From Amesomyces nigricolor (taxonomy: Eukaryota > Ascomycota > Sordariomycetes > Sordariales > Chaetomiaceae), in contig SRKS01000004.1 of assembly GCA_004802645.1 (NCBI GenBank), positions 1,116,001 to 1,180,000 on the forward strand: DNA of 64,000 nt, given 5' to 3'. The notes under the pieces are model-generated. The model saw nothing but the letters and a program-made list of their open reading frames with translations, made no database searches and had not been told where the DNA came from. Positions 32,838-45,192 of this stretch are shown piece after piece. Numbering within the stretch: position 1 is the stretch's first letter; each line of letters opens with the position of its first letter. Both the position numbers and the translations under genes were made by a program.

Positions 32838-34492
32838 CTATGTCTCTCCATTCACCTTCTCATCACCCCTCCCATCCCCATCCACCTCGCACTTCCCATT
32901 CCTACCCCCGTCCCCCTCCCCCGTCACCACCCCATTCCTCCCCTTCCCCATTTCATCAACCTCCCTACCCTGGTGCTGCTGCTGCCACAGCGGCGGAGGC
33001 TCATCCAAGACCGGCTCATGGTCCGAGATAACCTCCGTCCCGGCCAGCACGGGAAACGGACTCAGCACCTTGCCGATATCCCCCCACCAGCGCTCCCCAA
33101 ACATCCGGTACCACTCCACCGTCACCCTCAGCCCCTCGTCAAAGCTCGTCTTCGGCTCCCACCCCAGCTGTCTCAGCTTAGTCGCGTCCACCGCATACCG
33201 GTGGTCGTTGTACGGTCGGTCCTGCGTGTACTTGACCCAGCGGCTGAAGTCCTCGGCGGGCAGGGACATGTGCGCGAGTAGCTTGTGGCAGAGGGCCACG
33301 TTGCTGATCTCGTCGTGCGAGCCGACGTTGTAGATTTGTCCTGGTTGCCCGCGGTGTAGGATCGTGTCGAAGGCGTCAGCTGCGTCGCCCGCGTAGAGGT
33401 ACCGCCGGGTTGGTGACCCGTCGCCGTGCAGGACCATGGGCTTGTGGCGGGCGAGGAGGCAGGTGAATTTGGGTATTATTTCTACAGTGGAAGTCAGTAA
33501 TCACGGTAAGCGTAAGGGGGGAACAGGGAAGGACGTACTCTCCGGATACTGATGCGGCCCATAAACGTTATTACTCCTCACGATAATCGCCGGCAGCCTA
33601 AAACTCTTCTGGTACGAGTGCACCAGCATCTCAGCCGCAGCCTTGCTCGCCGCATACGGGTTCGTCGGTGCCAGGATGCTCGTCTCGAGCAGGTCGTCCG
33701 CATCATCACGCACCCCGCCGTATACCTCGTCCGTCGACACATGCACGAAGCGCCGCACCTGGCTCCCGCCCCCGGCCTGCCGCGCGCTTTCCAGCAGCAC
33801 GTGCGTGCCGTACACGTTGGTGTGCGTGAAGCCGTACGAGTTGCCGAAGCTCAGGTCGACGTGGGACTGCGCGGCGAAGTGGATGATGGTGTCGATGTTG
33901 TGCTGCTCGAGGCAGGCGAGGACGTCGGATGGGTTGGTGACATCGCCGCGGTGGAAGGTGAAGTTGCGGCGGTCGGAGAGGGAGAGGGTGTTGTTTAGTG
34001 AGGCGCAGTAGTCTAGCTTGTCGAAGGAGATGATGTTGTAGGCGTGGGGGTAGGTGAGGGTGAGGTGCCGGACGAGCCAGGACGCGCTGGGGTGGGAGTT
34101 AGTGGTTGTGAGGTTGGAGGGTGAGATGGCAAGAGGGGGCGTACATAAAACCGGCGCCGCCGGTGATCATGATGTTCTTGACATCGGGGAGGGGGTCGAA
34201 TTTGGTGGTGCCGATGAGCACCGGGGCTTCTTTCCAGACGCCATAGTCTTCGAGAAAGGTTTTTGGATTTCGGAAGCCTGAGATTGGGTTGGGTCAGCAT
34301 TTGAGGGATATTGAGTGTTGCTCCCCGTCCTTCTAGTTCTAGCTATATGCTTCATAATATGTTTCATTTTACTTTCTGTTTTCCTTTCTTTTTCTTTCTC
34401 GCTTTTCTTTTTCTCTTCTCTCTTTCAATGTCAAGTCAAAACTCACCATTGGCAGCTGTCGTTGGTGAGGCTGACCCACCCGATATGGTCAT
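32838..34492 (-). CDS. UDP-/dTDP-glucose 4,6-dehydratase (RmlB-type, 456 aa)
   Basis: Exons: 34492-34447, 34277-34145, 34086-33539, 33481-32838; the introns (169, 58, 57 nt) are GT-AG and phase-consistent. This is an extended short-chain dehydrogenase fold. It has the NAD-binding GGAGFIAS at 55-62, split by intron 2. FAAQSHVDLSF, VHVSTDEVYG and the catalytic pair Y204-x3-K208 in NPYAASKAA follow, then NNVYGPHQYPEKIIPKF and the active-site-side GDGSPTRRYLYAGDAADAF. These are the signatures of the glucose 4,6-dehydratase subfamily rather than epimerases. The enzyme makes a 4-keto-6-deoxy sugar nucleotide, in fungi usually UDP-linked and used for UDP-rhamnose. The usual partner 3,5-epimerase/4-reductase is not in the window. 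The last ~80 residues are a Gly/Glu/Asp-rich low-complexity tail. Confidence 0.93.
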
Positions 34493-35554
34493 GGTGTCTT
34501 GGGGAGTGCGATATCGCAATGCTGCATGTAATTTTCTGTGTGACCTGGGGAGGCCGGAGAGTTGAAACAGCTGACGTCTAAATGGGTGACGGGATCTAAA
34601 GGTTTGTCCTTCCCGATTTTTATTCTGGACAACTGGAGGTTCGTGCTTCCAGTTGGACTGTGTTCGTCTCGCATCCACCTTCAAATCATGAGTCGGTTGC
34701 TCGAGCAAATCCTAGCGCGACAACGAAACTAAAGGTGGCCAAAAGAGGCAATGAGTGAGGTGAAAAAGCCGGGCCTTGTTCAAGACAGTGTTGCGTAGCA
34801 CTTTGTCATGCCCCGGCCTCGTCTCGTCGAACACCGTATTTCGTATTCGTTAAGCGAGTGTTGACCGAGTCTTTCTCCAAGCTGCGTATACAAGATCTGT
34901 TCCCAAAAAAGACTCTGTTCCTCGCCCCAGTTCCAAGAATAAGACGAAATGAGATGGTGATCAGATGAAACGAAACGTGCCTCGAGAGTTGAGATCAGAT
35001 TTCGGGGCTAACCCCACAAGATCATCACCGTGTTCCTTGCAGATCTGCACGGTATCATGATGTCGTGAAGTTTCAACCGTCTGTATCCCGCCATCGTGCT
35101 CTGAGTTCCAACTAGCCATCATTCCCTTGAAGGGAGCGCATCGCCACATGTCCAGTCGGTGCCCCCCCATGCAGTATATCTTCCGACCTTCAAACGCTGA
35201 GCACGCGCATTACCTGGCCGATCTGAAAGCAACGTAAAGAACACCTCCTGAAAGAAAGTCTTCCCATAATGTAGATAAAAGCCGACGACAGGAGGACCCT
35301 TCCGAAAGGAAAGATAGGAGTCGCAGCCCGCACCCAATGCCCATCCATTCCAGAACCAAGGAGGAGCTGGGGCCAGTAGGTTTTGGTTTTGGCCACATGA
35401 TATCCCAAGGCTGACCAGAATGCAATGCCCGGCTGAGACCTTTTCGCGCATGCGAGGTGTGAAGAGCCAACACAACAAGCCTTGATAGTTGATCTTCATG
35501 ATGTCTGGATTATTGTTCGCTAGAAACCGTCCGGGTATCACAGTTTTCCCATCC
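34493..35554. other. Intergenic, dehydratase promoter and RPF1 3' flank
   Basis: About 1.06 kb between two minus-strand genes. A minus-strand open stretch overlapping the last RPF1 exon in another frame has no family features. A pyrimidine-rich block lies at 34370-34430 on the plus strand. Confidence 0.5.
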
Positions 35555-37057
35555 TTACAAGTTGAAGCGAGTCCGCTTCTTCTCCATCTTGGCCTTCCAC
35601 TCCCACTTGAGCGCATCATCACCCTCACTACCAGCTTTCCCAATGCCCTTGTCCACTCTGCGGAGCTTCAGGGTCATCCCTGTGGCAAGTCAGCATCTGT
35701 CATGGTTTCTCGGTTCGGAAGGGCGTTGGGTGACTTACTTGGCCCAATCTCCTGTAGACCGGCGCGGATACCTTTCACGGCATCCATCTCTTTGCCGTCC
35801 GCGCCCACGACGTTTTTCTCTGTCGCCCGTGCCTCGCGGAAAATGTACCGATGCCGGCGGAAGAAGAGGTAGTCTCGCTGGTTGTGCAGCGTGACGACTT
35901 GCCGGCCAGACAACTCAGGCTTCGCCGGGAAGAGCGTGTTCATGGACTTGGCGGCCAGCAAGCCAAGGGGGGTTTGAAAGCCGTTCAGAAGAAGCTCCGG
36001 CTGTGTCGCTTGTTAGCACGAGTAGCGTAAGAAGGAATGTTGCAGAGGGCTTCTCACGTAGTGGTTGGTGGCATTGCCGTGCCCAAGGATGGCCTTTCCG
36101 GGCTGGTAATTCCGGATGGTGTAGGTGAGAGTAGGGCCGGGAGGCGCATCCTCGCCGTTCAGGTGGCAAACGCTCAGCTGGCTGGGCCGCTTCAGGTCCT
36201 CGTGGACAACCAGAAGCGCGGTGTAGCCCCGGTCTAAACGAGAGGCGTTAGAAATTGCATAGTAACTCTCTTGACAGAGCTGTACTGACTGATGGCAAAT
36301 TTCGCAATCTCTCTCACACTGTATTTGTGGCCGTAACGGTGAGCGCTCCGCGGGATGTAGGTAGCTAACAGCATGTTAGTCGTGAGAATTAGTTTGCTGG
36401 AGCTAAAGAAGACCCACCATTAGGGAGGACAGCGGCAATCTCCTGCGCCTCCTTGTGGATGGTACCGTTGAGACCAGTCGTAACAAGAATCTTGGGCATT
36501 GCCGGAGGTTCGTCGCTAAAGAGATATTTGAATTGTGTCGCCAGGGCATCCGGGGTCAGGTCGAGGTTTGTCGATACTGTCGAGGTGGCAATGCTGGGTT
36601 GCCTCTGTGCGCGTTGCTGCCTGAGCTTCTCCATCCGCTCTTCGTCGTCTTCGTCCCCTTCATCTTCGTCTTCGGACCCCAGCATGCTGTCGACATCGTC
36701 GTCCTTCTCCGCGCCACCCCCCACCAGCGCGTCTGCCTCAGCTGCTGCCGCCGCCTCGGCCTGCTCGATGCGCCGCCGCTTCAGTTGGGCGAGGTCAACC
36801 ACCGCGCCGAGACTGTCGTCGTCAACATCGTCCCATATCCTCTTCTTGTCGATGCTGGCGGGCTGGTTCTTCTCGAGTCGCTCCCTTTTGAGTTCCGGGT
36901 CCTTGGCCTCGTCTCTGCGTCTCCGGTGGCGCTCCTCGTGGCGAGCTTTGCCGGACGACTTCTTCTGCTCAACGTAAAGCTGTTTCCTCCTGAGCTTGTT
37001 GGAGGTCTTCAGGGACAATGAGCCCCCGCCATTCGACGATCCTCTTCCAGAGCCCAT
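35555..37057 (-). CDS. Ribosome production factor 1, Brix domain (425 aa)
   Basis: Exons: 37057-36418, 36364-36290, 36233-36058, 36000-35739, 35679-35555. The four introns are 53-59 nt and all phases join cleanly. Residues 1-160 are highly charged: basic (NKLRRKQLYVEQKKSSGKARHEERHRRRRDE), then acidic (SEDEDEGDEDDEE). The Brix domain follows: PKILVTTG, YIPRSAHRYGHKYSVREIAKFA, RGYTALLVVHEDLKRPSQLSV, TYTIRNYQPGKAILGHGNATNHYPELLLNGF, RQVVTLHNQRDYLFFRRHRYIF, EIGPRMTLKLRRVDKG. This is Rpf1, a nucleolar factor of the Brix/Imp4 superfamily needed for 27S pre-rRNA processing and 60S assembly. The gene is divergent from the glycyl-tRNA synthetase gene 392 bp away. Confidence 0.95.
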
Positions 37058-37449
37058 GGTTGCTGTGATTCTCTCTCCCGTTCGTTGGTGGTTGCTGTTA
37101 TCGGAAGCAAACCGTTATCAACATCCCCAAAACTTTTTTCGATGCCAGAGCGTCGCATCCATGCAGTGCAGGGTTACCCTGGCAGCAGACAAGGGTCCTG
37201 TTGCCCCTCACTGCGGTCTGGTTCCTGGGTGCGGGGCAGGTATAGCGGCTAATTGAATTTCCGATGATCGCACAGGCCGCTGTCGCATGTCTGGTGGAGG
37301 CGAGTCACAGAGTCCCCTCAATCGGTGCAGCAAGCAGCTTCCTGGGCCTGAAATCGGGCGAAAAAAGAGGATCTGTCAGGGACAAAAAGGCCGACTCATA
37401 TCACCCGTGACTCACTGTGGTTGATTGGGCCAGTCGCCAAAACAAATTC
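37058..37449. promoter_or_regulatory. Divergent promoter: RPF1 (-) and glycyl-tRNA synthetase (+)
   Basis: 392 bp separates the two start codons, so the two genes share upstream DNA. An AAAACTTTTTT stretch near 37127 resembles the RRPE-type ribosome-biogenesis element known from yeast; this is a weak similarity by eye. Confidence 0.55.
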
Positions 37450-39698
37450 ATGAAGCCTTTTCTGCGAGCCCCTCTCCCCTCAGCACTTGCTGGTCGCATC
37501 GCACTTAACCTCCACTTCCACAAAGTCATCGTGGCCCCGAGGGTCTTTCCAGTCACAGTCCGCAGTTTCTCTGCTTTCGCAGCCACTGCCCCGCGCACCT
37601 ACGCTTTCAAAACCTTCAAGCCCAAGAAAAACTCGCCCAAGATGGCCACGACCGCCACCACCCTCAAGGGCCAACCCCTCGACAAGGCCGCGCTCGAGTC
37701 CATGCTGCGTCGCCGCCTGTTCTACACCCCCTCGTTCGAGATCTACGGCGGCGTTTCTGGCCTCTACGACTATGGCCCGCCCGGCTGCTCCCTGCAGGCG
37801 AACCTCATCGACCTCTGGCGCAAGCACTTCATCCTCGAGGAGGACATGCTCGAGGTGGACTGCACCGTCCTGACCCCCCACGAGGTCCTCAAGACCAGCG
37901 GCCACGTCGACAAATTTGCGGACTGGATGTGCAAGGACCCCAAGAACGGCGACATTCTCCGCGCCGACCACTTTGTGGAGGACGTGCTTGAGACACGGCT
38001 AAGGGGTGACAAGGCGGCCCGCGGTCAGAAGGTGGAGGACAAGGAGGAGGACCCTAAGAAGAAGAAGAAGAAGACCAAGGGCCACGAGGCCGTCAAGCTC
38101 GACGACGCTGTCGTGAAGGAGTATGAGGGGATTCTGGCGCAGATCGACAACTACAACGGCGAGCAGCTCGGCGAGCTCATCAAGAAGTACGACCTCAGGA
38201 ATCCTGCCACTGGCGAGCAGCCCAGCCCTCCCGTCGCCTTCAACCTCATGTTCCAGACGTCAATTGGCCCCAGCAGCAACCTCCCCGGCTACCTCCGGCC
38301 CGAGACCGCCCAGGGGCAGTTCCTGAACTTCGCCAAGCTCCTCGAGTTCAACACGGGCCAGATGCCCTTCGCCTCTGCCTCGATTGGCAAGTCATACCGC
38401 AACGAGATCTCGCCTCGCGCCGGTCTCCTGCGTGTCCGCGAGTTCCTGATGGCCGAGATCGAGCACTTTGTCGACCCCGAGGGCCACAAGAAGCACAACC
38501 GCTTCCACGAGGTTGAGAACATCGAGCTCGAGCTCCTCGACCGCGTGACGCAGCTGTCTGGCTCGACCAAGACGACGAAGGTGTCGATTGGCCAGGCTGT
38601 CAAGGATAAAATTGTTGACAACGAGACTCTTGGCTACTTCCTGGCCCGTATCCACCTCTTCCTTAAGAAGATCGGTATTGACCAGACCAAGATCCGCTTC
38701 CGGCAGCACATGGGCAACGAGATGGCCCACTACGCCTGCGACTGCTGGGATGCCGAGCTCCTGACCTCGACCGGCTGGGTTGAGTGCGTCGGCTGTGCCG
38801 ATCGCAGCGCGTACGATCTTTCAGTCCACGCCAAGAAGACCGGCGCGCCCCTCATCGTGCGGCAGCGGCTGGACGAGCCCATCACGATCGAGGAGTGGGA
38901 CGTCGAGATCGAGAAGAAGAAGTTCGGCCCCATGTATAAGAAGGATGGCAAGACCATCGAGGCTGCCATCCTGGCCACCTCGCAGGAGGAGCGCGGCAAG
39001 CTCGCCAAGGAGATGGAGGCGAATGGCAAGGTTGTCATCAACGTTGCCGGCGTCGCTGACGGCAAGGTCGAGGTCAGCAAGGACCTGCTTGCCATCAAGT
39101 GGACGAAGCGCGTCGAGAATATCCGGGAGTACACGCCCAACGTTATCGAGCCCTCGTTCGGCATTGGCCGGATACTGTACTCGCTGATCGAGCACAACTA
39201 CTGGACGAGAGGCACCGACGGCGGTGACGAGGCCCGTGGTGTAAGTTGCATACCTACCTATTTCATGTTGTGAGATCCACCAAAGCTAATTCTCCTTCCC
39301 AGGTTCTCTCCTTCCCCCCCGCGGTCGCTCCCACCAAGGTTCTGATCGTCCCTCTCTCCTCCAACAAGGACTTCACACCCGCTGTGCGCAAGCTCTCGCA
39401 GATGCTCCGGTCTGCGGGCGTTTCCAGCCGCATCGACGATTCGTCGGCCAGCATCGGCAAGCGGTATAGCCGCAACGACGAGCTCGGCACCCCCTTCGGT
39501 GTCACAGTCGACTTCCAGACCATCAAGGACGGCACCGTCACGCTGCGCGAGCGCGACAGCACGCGCCAAGTGCGCGCCGAGGAGGAGAAGATCATCGCCG
39601 CCATCAAGGCGCTCGTTGACGGCTCCAAGACATGGGCGGATATTGAGAACGAGCTGCCGCTGTTTGAGGGCCAGGAGGTTGAGGTTGCCGTCCGGTAA
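37450..39698 (+). CDS. Glycyl-tRNA synthetase, mitochondrial (728 aa) and cytosolic (664 aa) forms
   Basis: Exon 1 is 37450-39240 and exon 2 is 39303-39698; the 62-nt intron (GTAAGT, branch GCTAAT) is phase 0. This is a class II synthetase of the eukaryotic alpha2 type: FYTPSFEIYGGVSGLYDYGPPG near the start; YLRPETAQG and SIGKSYRNEISPR (motif 2); EPSFGIGRILY (motif 3); and a C-terminal anticodon-binding domain (KVLIVPLS.., GVSSRIDDS..SIGKRYSRNDELGTPFGVTVD). It charges tRNA-Gly. The first ATG (37450) has a weak context (TTC before it) and opens a 64-residue extension with many Lys/Arg and no Asp or Glu, a mitochondrial presequence. The second in-frame ATG (37642) has a strong context (AAGATGG), and no other ATG lies between them. 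Leaky scanning should give both forms. Confidence 0.96.
37642..37644 (+). promoter_or_regulatory. Second initiation codon of glycyl-tRNA synthetase
   Basis: This ATG has A at -3 and G at +4 and is in frame 64 codons after the first ATG. It should start the cytosolic form (MATTATTLKG...). Confidence 0.75.
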
Positions 39699-42368
39699 AT
39701 GGTTAGTCAGGGGTAGAGGGAACGGAATTGCTTGGTTGTTAGTTACCTTGTCTTGATCTACTTGCGATGCGAGCGAGCGCGCATTTTGTCAAGACTAGCC
39801 AGGCGTTTACCACAATAGACGGTTGTTGGGATGGTACTTCTGCAGTCCAGGCTGTTCTTCCTCTTGCGTTGTGGCTGTGATCTTGCGTCTGGACATCCTC
39901 ACCTTCTGAGGGGCTAACGACGGAGCATTACCGTTACGTGCGCATCCCTCGCCGGATCGTCCATTCTGCAGCATCTCCCGCCGCCTTCTGCGCTCAGCCG
40001 TCTGAGACATCCATAGATCCTTCCGGTCGTCCATGCGGCGGTTGGCTTCCCCTGCAGCAAGCAGCAGCAGAGATGCTGCAGGCCAAGGCGCTTGCACCCG
40101 CTGAGACAAATTTCCCGATGAGTTTGGTGGTGGCATCCGTTGGCCCTGAGAGAGATTCTCCTTTTCGTTGTCTTTCAGTCATGACTTCCGGCTGACGGGT
40201 TGGCTTCTGTCTTGCCTCCTGACCCAGAAGCCACTGCTTTGCTTTCGTTTCCGGTTCTCTTCCGTCACAACCATCTAGATGTATCTACCTATCTACCAAA
40301 GCATTTACTTGTGTTGTGTTATGACTCCTGAGTCAAACCACTCTTGAGAGCTCGAAGTTGTCGACAATGCACGAATGAAATCCGTGGCTGTTGCCCTCTC
40401 TGTTTCTGAAACTGCGAATCCACTGTCACGGACGTCCTCAAAATGGCCTGATGATCGCCACTCCGCCTCGCCCGGCCCGGGGGTCCACGCGGAAAAGGGG
40501 GTGCGGGCCGGGGGGGGTGGGGAACTTGGATGAGGCGGGGCTAAGGGAAGACACTCCATCAAGGAGGAGAGTATGAAATTTATCGATCGGCTAGAGTTGT
40601 CGAAACTCGAGGGTTTCTCATGTCGATATGGATCGGGACTGCTGGCATGCCACGAGGTTCATGCGGTTGGTACTCGTAGAAGGGATGTACTTTGTATGAG
40701 GTGTCTACTGAGTTGATAGCAAGGCTATCTTGGGGGCGATGTTGTGCGACACACCGGAATCATGCCAAATGCATGTTGACTGATTCTGCTGGGTGGAATT
40801 TGCTCAGCAAACGGGGACCTGCCTTATCCATTGTTCTAAGCCTCCCAACCGCATTGCTTTCCGGTCGATATGTCCGGAGCCATGGGGATTTGAAGGGCTA
40901 GAAACATGGGAGGTTTTGTTTCGGGGCTGCGGGGCAAGTAGATGGGCATGAAGTTCAGTGGACGACATGAATTTGACTAAATGGACAATGTGGTCCTGAC
41001 AGTTTGGAATGCTATGAAATGCAGAAAATAAGTTCACAATTAGGGCTAGGAAACAAACGGGGAGGGAGCATCATAGGCATTTTCATCCTTTGAACTTGAG
41101 ATGGAGAGGGAGACGGAAGGTGGAGGCCAAGACATTGTTGGTTGCCAACTTGCCACTGCAAGACAAAGCACAGTTGGTTTCACGGTTCGAACAACCCTCC
41201 TTTTGGATCGTTTGTGTAATTCAGTTGGCTGCCCGAGGAGGGGGTTTTAGAAGACAAGGAATTATGACTTGTTAAAGTTTCAATGCTCATCTTCAATTAG
41301 CTTTTGATGAATGAAGCCTGAGACTTTGTATTGAAGTGACTGTCAATAGGAGGGGTGAAGTTGGGAGTTGCTTCAGACAGTCCGTAGCCGCGCTTGGAGG
41401 GCCAATCCCTTTGTGTCTTACAGACCCTATGAAGATCTCATTAAGGAGGTACAACAATGGCGGGCATAACTAGGAAGAAAAGTCTGTATCTTGCTATTGT
41501 CTGAAGACGTTTGCACAGTGCATTCCGACCTCCAACTGGGAGGAGTGGATCCCCACCATCTTACCCCTCCCCGCACCTCAGCGCAGCATGGACCTCTGTG
41601 GTGCGCCCAGCCCTTCCAATCTGAGGGAGATCCACAGGCACCCGACCTCCCTGAAGCAACCTGCACTTGGACCGACACCATCCACCATCCGTCTCTTTGT
41701 CAACCTCCTGCCTTGTGCTTCCCGTCATACGTCAACCGAACCTGCAGCCCCAGCACCTCGGCCGTGTGCTTGCCCATCACAGCAGCGATATTCGGCCATT
41801 TCTCCCGCTGGGATCTGTTTGCGCCTCTTTCTTCTCAGACCAACTCGCGCCTGGCGGCATCTCCTTGGGGCGCGCCGAGCTAACTCGACATTTCCCGTCC
41901 CGACTGACGGTAGTCCTCCTTTCGACTGACCGCCACCCACACCCCGCCTCGTCCAGCGTACCATCGCCGTCCGGTCGAGTTTGACTTCGAACGACTGTGA
42001 CGAGCCGATTCCCTCTTCCTCGAATTCTACACATGCCGATTACGATTTCCGGCCAGCTGTGTGTTCGTCTCTGAACTGACCGCTGGTCCCTGTCGTGGTG
42101 ATCCATCCACCATCCTCGCCTCGGCTATCCATTGTCGACGCAAAGCGCCCTTCTCCTGCTGCTTTGCGCCTGCAGCACGATTGCGCGCAAATTACATAGA
42201 TCCTGCCTGCAGGACTCTCACGGTCGCGAATCTCTTGAGAGGAGACACCTCTCATCCGCATCCGGTCAGTGGCGCTAATCCATCCATGACACCGGCTCCC
42301 TGCTAATACCGGCTCCGAGAAGCAGGCCCCTGATTCTTCAACACTCCCAGTCTTGCGACTCGGTCAAA
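39699..42368. other. 2.7 kb intergenic with leader of the PAK kinase gene
   Basis: It holds the 3' flank of the synthetase gene. From ~41500 to 42368 a C/T-rich stretch probably represents promoter and 5' leader of the kinase gene. No gene supported. Confidence 0.5.
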
Positions 42369-45192
42369 ATGTCTATGCACAACAAGTATGTATTCTGCAG
42401 CCCCCCGATGCGGCCGCGGATGCTTGCCTGGCGTTCTGTGGACATCTCGAATACGAGGGGTTGGGCGAGAAAGTGATGCGCGAGCCGACCTCCTTATCAT
42501 CCCAACCTCGACTTGTTCCAGAGCGTTGGCCTTGTCCAGCCTGCGGCGGAACACCGCCGAAAACATCAGGACAGAAGCTAACCTTTTGTCTCCCCAGCGT
42601 CTACTCGAGCGGGCAGTTCATGAACCCCGGGCCTGCCCCTCGCCCTCCCACGGACAAGCCGCGTCTCGGCCTCATGCCAAACGTCAGCCTGTCGAACAGC
42701 ATGTCGAATATGAGCCTGGCCTCGCCGGCCTCGAGCACGTACAGCGGATCGACCATAACTCTGCCTATCTCGAGACAAGGATCTAACAGTTTCGACGGCT
42801 CTGGCGGGCTCGCTATCATCAAGCAAGGCCAAGTTGGCCTGCCCAGCAAGAACCCGTTCCAGCAATGGAAGAGCAGATACCTCATTCTCCGCCAGGATAT
42901 TCTCGACTTCCACAAGAACGAAAACGGCAAGTGGCTCTACAAGATCCAGCTTGCAGACGTCATTGGTGTCGATCGAGTTCCCAGCGACAACGGCGACCCC
43001 GTCTTCGAGATCAAGAGGAGCATTACCAACTCATACCCCGGCCCTCCTGGCGACGACGAGAACGGCGTGCGGTCCCTGAAGATCTGCGTCAAGACGGACG
43101 ACGAGCTGTACGAATGGATCGATTGCATTTACGCCCGCTGCCCCGGTGGTGTCAGCAACCCCTCAAACTTCTCCCACGCCGTTCATGTCGGCTTCAACCC
43201 GCAGACGGGTCAATTCACAGGGATGCCGGAAGAGTGGACGAGGTTGCTCAACTCGTCCGCCATCACCAGAGAGGACGTTGAGAAGAATCCCCAGGCTGTT
43301 TTCGAAGTCCTGGACTTCTACTCTGACATGACGAAGCGCGCCGAGAACCCCGACCCGTATGGCGCTCCTCTGCCCATCACATCACCGGGGCTCCTCCAGA
43401 GCGACCCGTACAGCTACGCCGGCGGCAGCTCGGTCGCCCCGCCGCGACAGGTGAAGCCTATTCAGCGTAACCCGGCGTCATACTCGACCACTCCACAGCA
43501 GCCGCCCACGCCTTCGGCCAGGTCGATGGCTGAGCAGCAAGCCTCACAGGCACAACATGCGCAGAACGTGTCCCCTAACTATATCTCTGCGGACCGCATG
43601 CGGGAGGAGCAGCGCGCTCGCGAATTGGAGCGGCAACGAGCTGACAGGGAGGAGCGTGAACGACGGGAACTCGAGGCCTACAATGCTTCGCTTCCCAAGA
43701 CAAAAGTTCCCATGGCGCAGCAAGAAATTGGCGGCTATGGAGGTCCCCCGTCTTCGTCCGATCGGTATAACCCGACACGAGCTGCACCCAAGGCGCCCAC
43801 CGCCCAGTCACTCAGGGCACAGAGGCCCGCGCCAGCCCCGCCAGGTAACTCTTCCGCTCCGTCTCGTCCCCCTATCGCACACCAGAACAGCTCCACCTCG
43901 GTCCGCGATCCTTCGCAAGCACAGAGAGTGCCCCGGCCGGACCAGGCCAGCGCCCAGGCCCGCTATATGGGGGCGCAGGCGCGGGGCCCCAATGGCCAGC
44001 CTCAGGTGCAACAGCCGTCCCGCCTGCCGGCACCGGTGAAGCCCTTGAACGTCTCCAAGCCCGGCAGTAACTCAGAGGCCGTCAAGGCTGCCGAGGCCGC
44101 CCTGACGGCTAAGCCTTCTCCGTCCGAGCGCAAGCAGGATGTGCGCATGTCGACCATGTCCGAGAACGAGGTGATGGCGAAACTGCGGGAAGTTGTGTCC
44201 AAGGACGACCCTAACAGGCTCTACGCCAAGCAAAAGAAGATTGGCCAGGGCGCGTCCGGGTCTGTCTACGTCGCCAAGGTCATGGGCACGAGGCCGGGCG
44301 CTCCCATGAAAGTCCGCGGCGCCAGCGACCGCGTCGCGATCAAGCAGATGGACCTTGCGCACCAGCCGCGCAAGGAGCTGATTGTCAACGAGATTCTGGT
44401 TATGCGGGAAAACAAGCACGCCAATATTGTCAACTTTCTCGATTCCTTCCTCATGGATAACGACAAGGAACTCTGGGTGGTCATGGAGTACATGGAGGGC
44501 GGTGCCCTGACGGACGTGATCGAGAACAACCCGGTAATCACGGAGGAGCAGATTTCGACGATCTGCCTCGAGGTATGGACATCGGTACTCAGTGTCGTGG
44601 AGCGTCCAAGCTAACTGTTGAGTAGACCTGCCAGGGTCTCGAGCACCTGCACTCGCAGAACATCATCCACCGCGACATCAAGAGCGACAACGTGCTCCTG
44701 GACGCGCGCGGCAATGTCAAGATCAGTATGTTCCCTCTCTATCTCTCCTAAACAGCCATCCCGCTAACCCAAGAAACCCCAGCCGACTTCGGCTTCTGCG
44801 CCAAGCTCACCGAGACCAAGTCGAAGCGCGCCACTATGGTCGGCACGCCGTACTGGATGGCCCCCGAGGTGGTCAAGCAGAAGGAGTACGGCCCCAAGGT
44901 GGACATCTGGTCGCTCGGCATCATGGCCATTGAGATGATCGAGTCGGAGCCGCCCTACCTCAACGAGGAGCCCCTCAAGGCCCTGTACCTGATCGCCACC
45001 AACGGCACCCCGCGCCTCAAGAAGCCCGAGAAGCTGAGCAAGGAGCTCAAGGCGTTCTTGAGCGTGTGCCTGTGTGTCGACGTTAAGAGCCGTGCGTCGG
45101 CGCAGGAGCTGTTGAATCATGACTTTTTGAGGCATGGGTGCCCGCTGGCGAGTCTGGCGGATTTGTTGGCTTTTAAGAGGGTGGCTAAATAA
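42369..45192 (+). CDS. PAK-family protein kinase, Cla4 type (833 aa)
   Basis: Exons: 42369-42385, 42598-44572, 44626-44725, 44783-45192. The first exon codes only MSMHN plus two bases; without splicing the frame soon stops. Residues ~76-180 are a PH domain (GLAIIKQGQV..., WKSRYLILRQDILDFHK, ELYEWIDCIYARC). Residues ~192-206 are a CRIB/PBD motif that binds Cdc42/Rac-GTP (SNPSNFSHAVHVGF). A long Pro/Gln-rich linker with a charged helix (RMREEQRARELERQRADREE) follows. The kinase spans ~550-815: IGQGASGSVYVAK, HRDIKSDNVL, DFGFCAK, GTPYWMAPE. PH plus CRIB plus kinase marks Cla4 rather than Ste20. It acts in polarity, septation and hyphal growth downstream of Rho GTPases. All catalytic residues are present. 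Confidence 0.96.
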
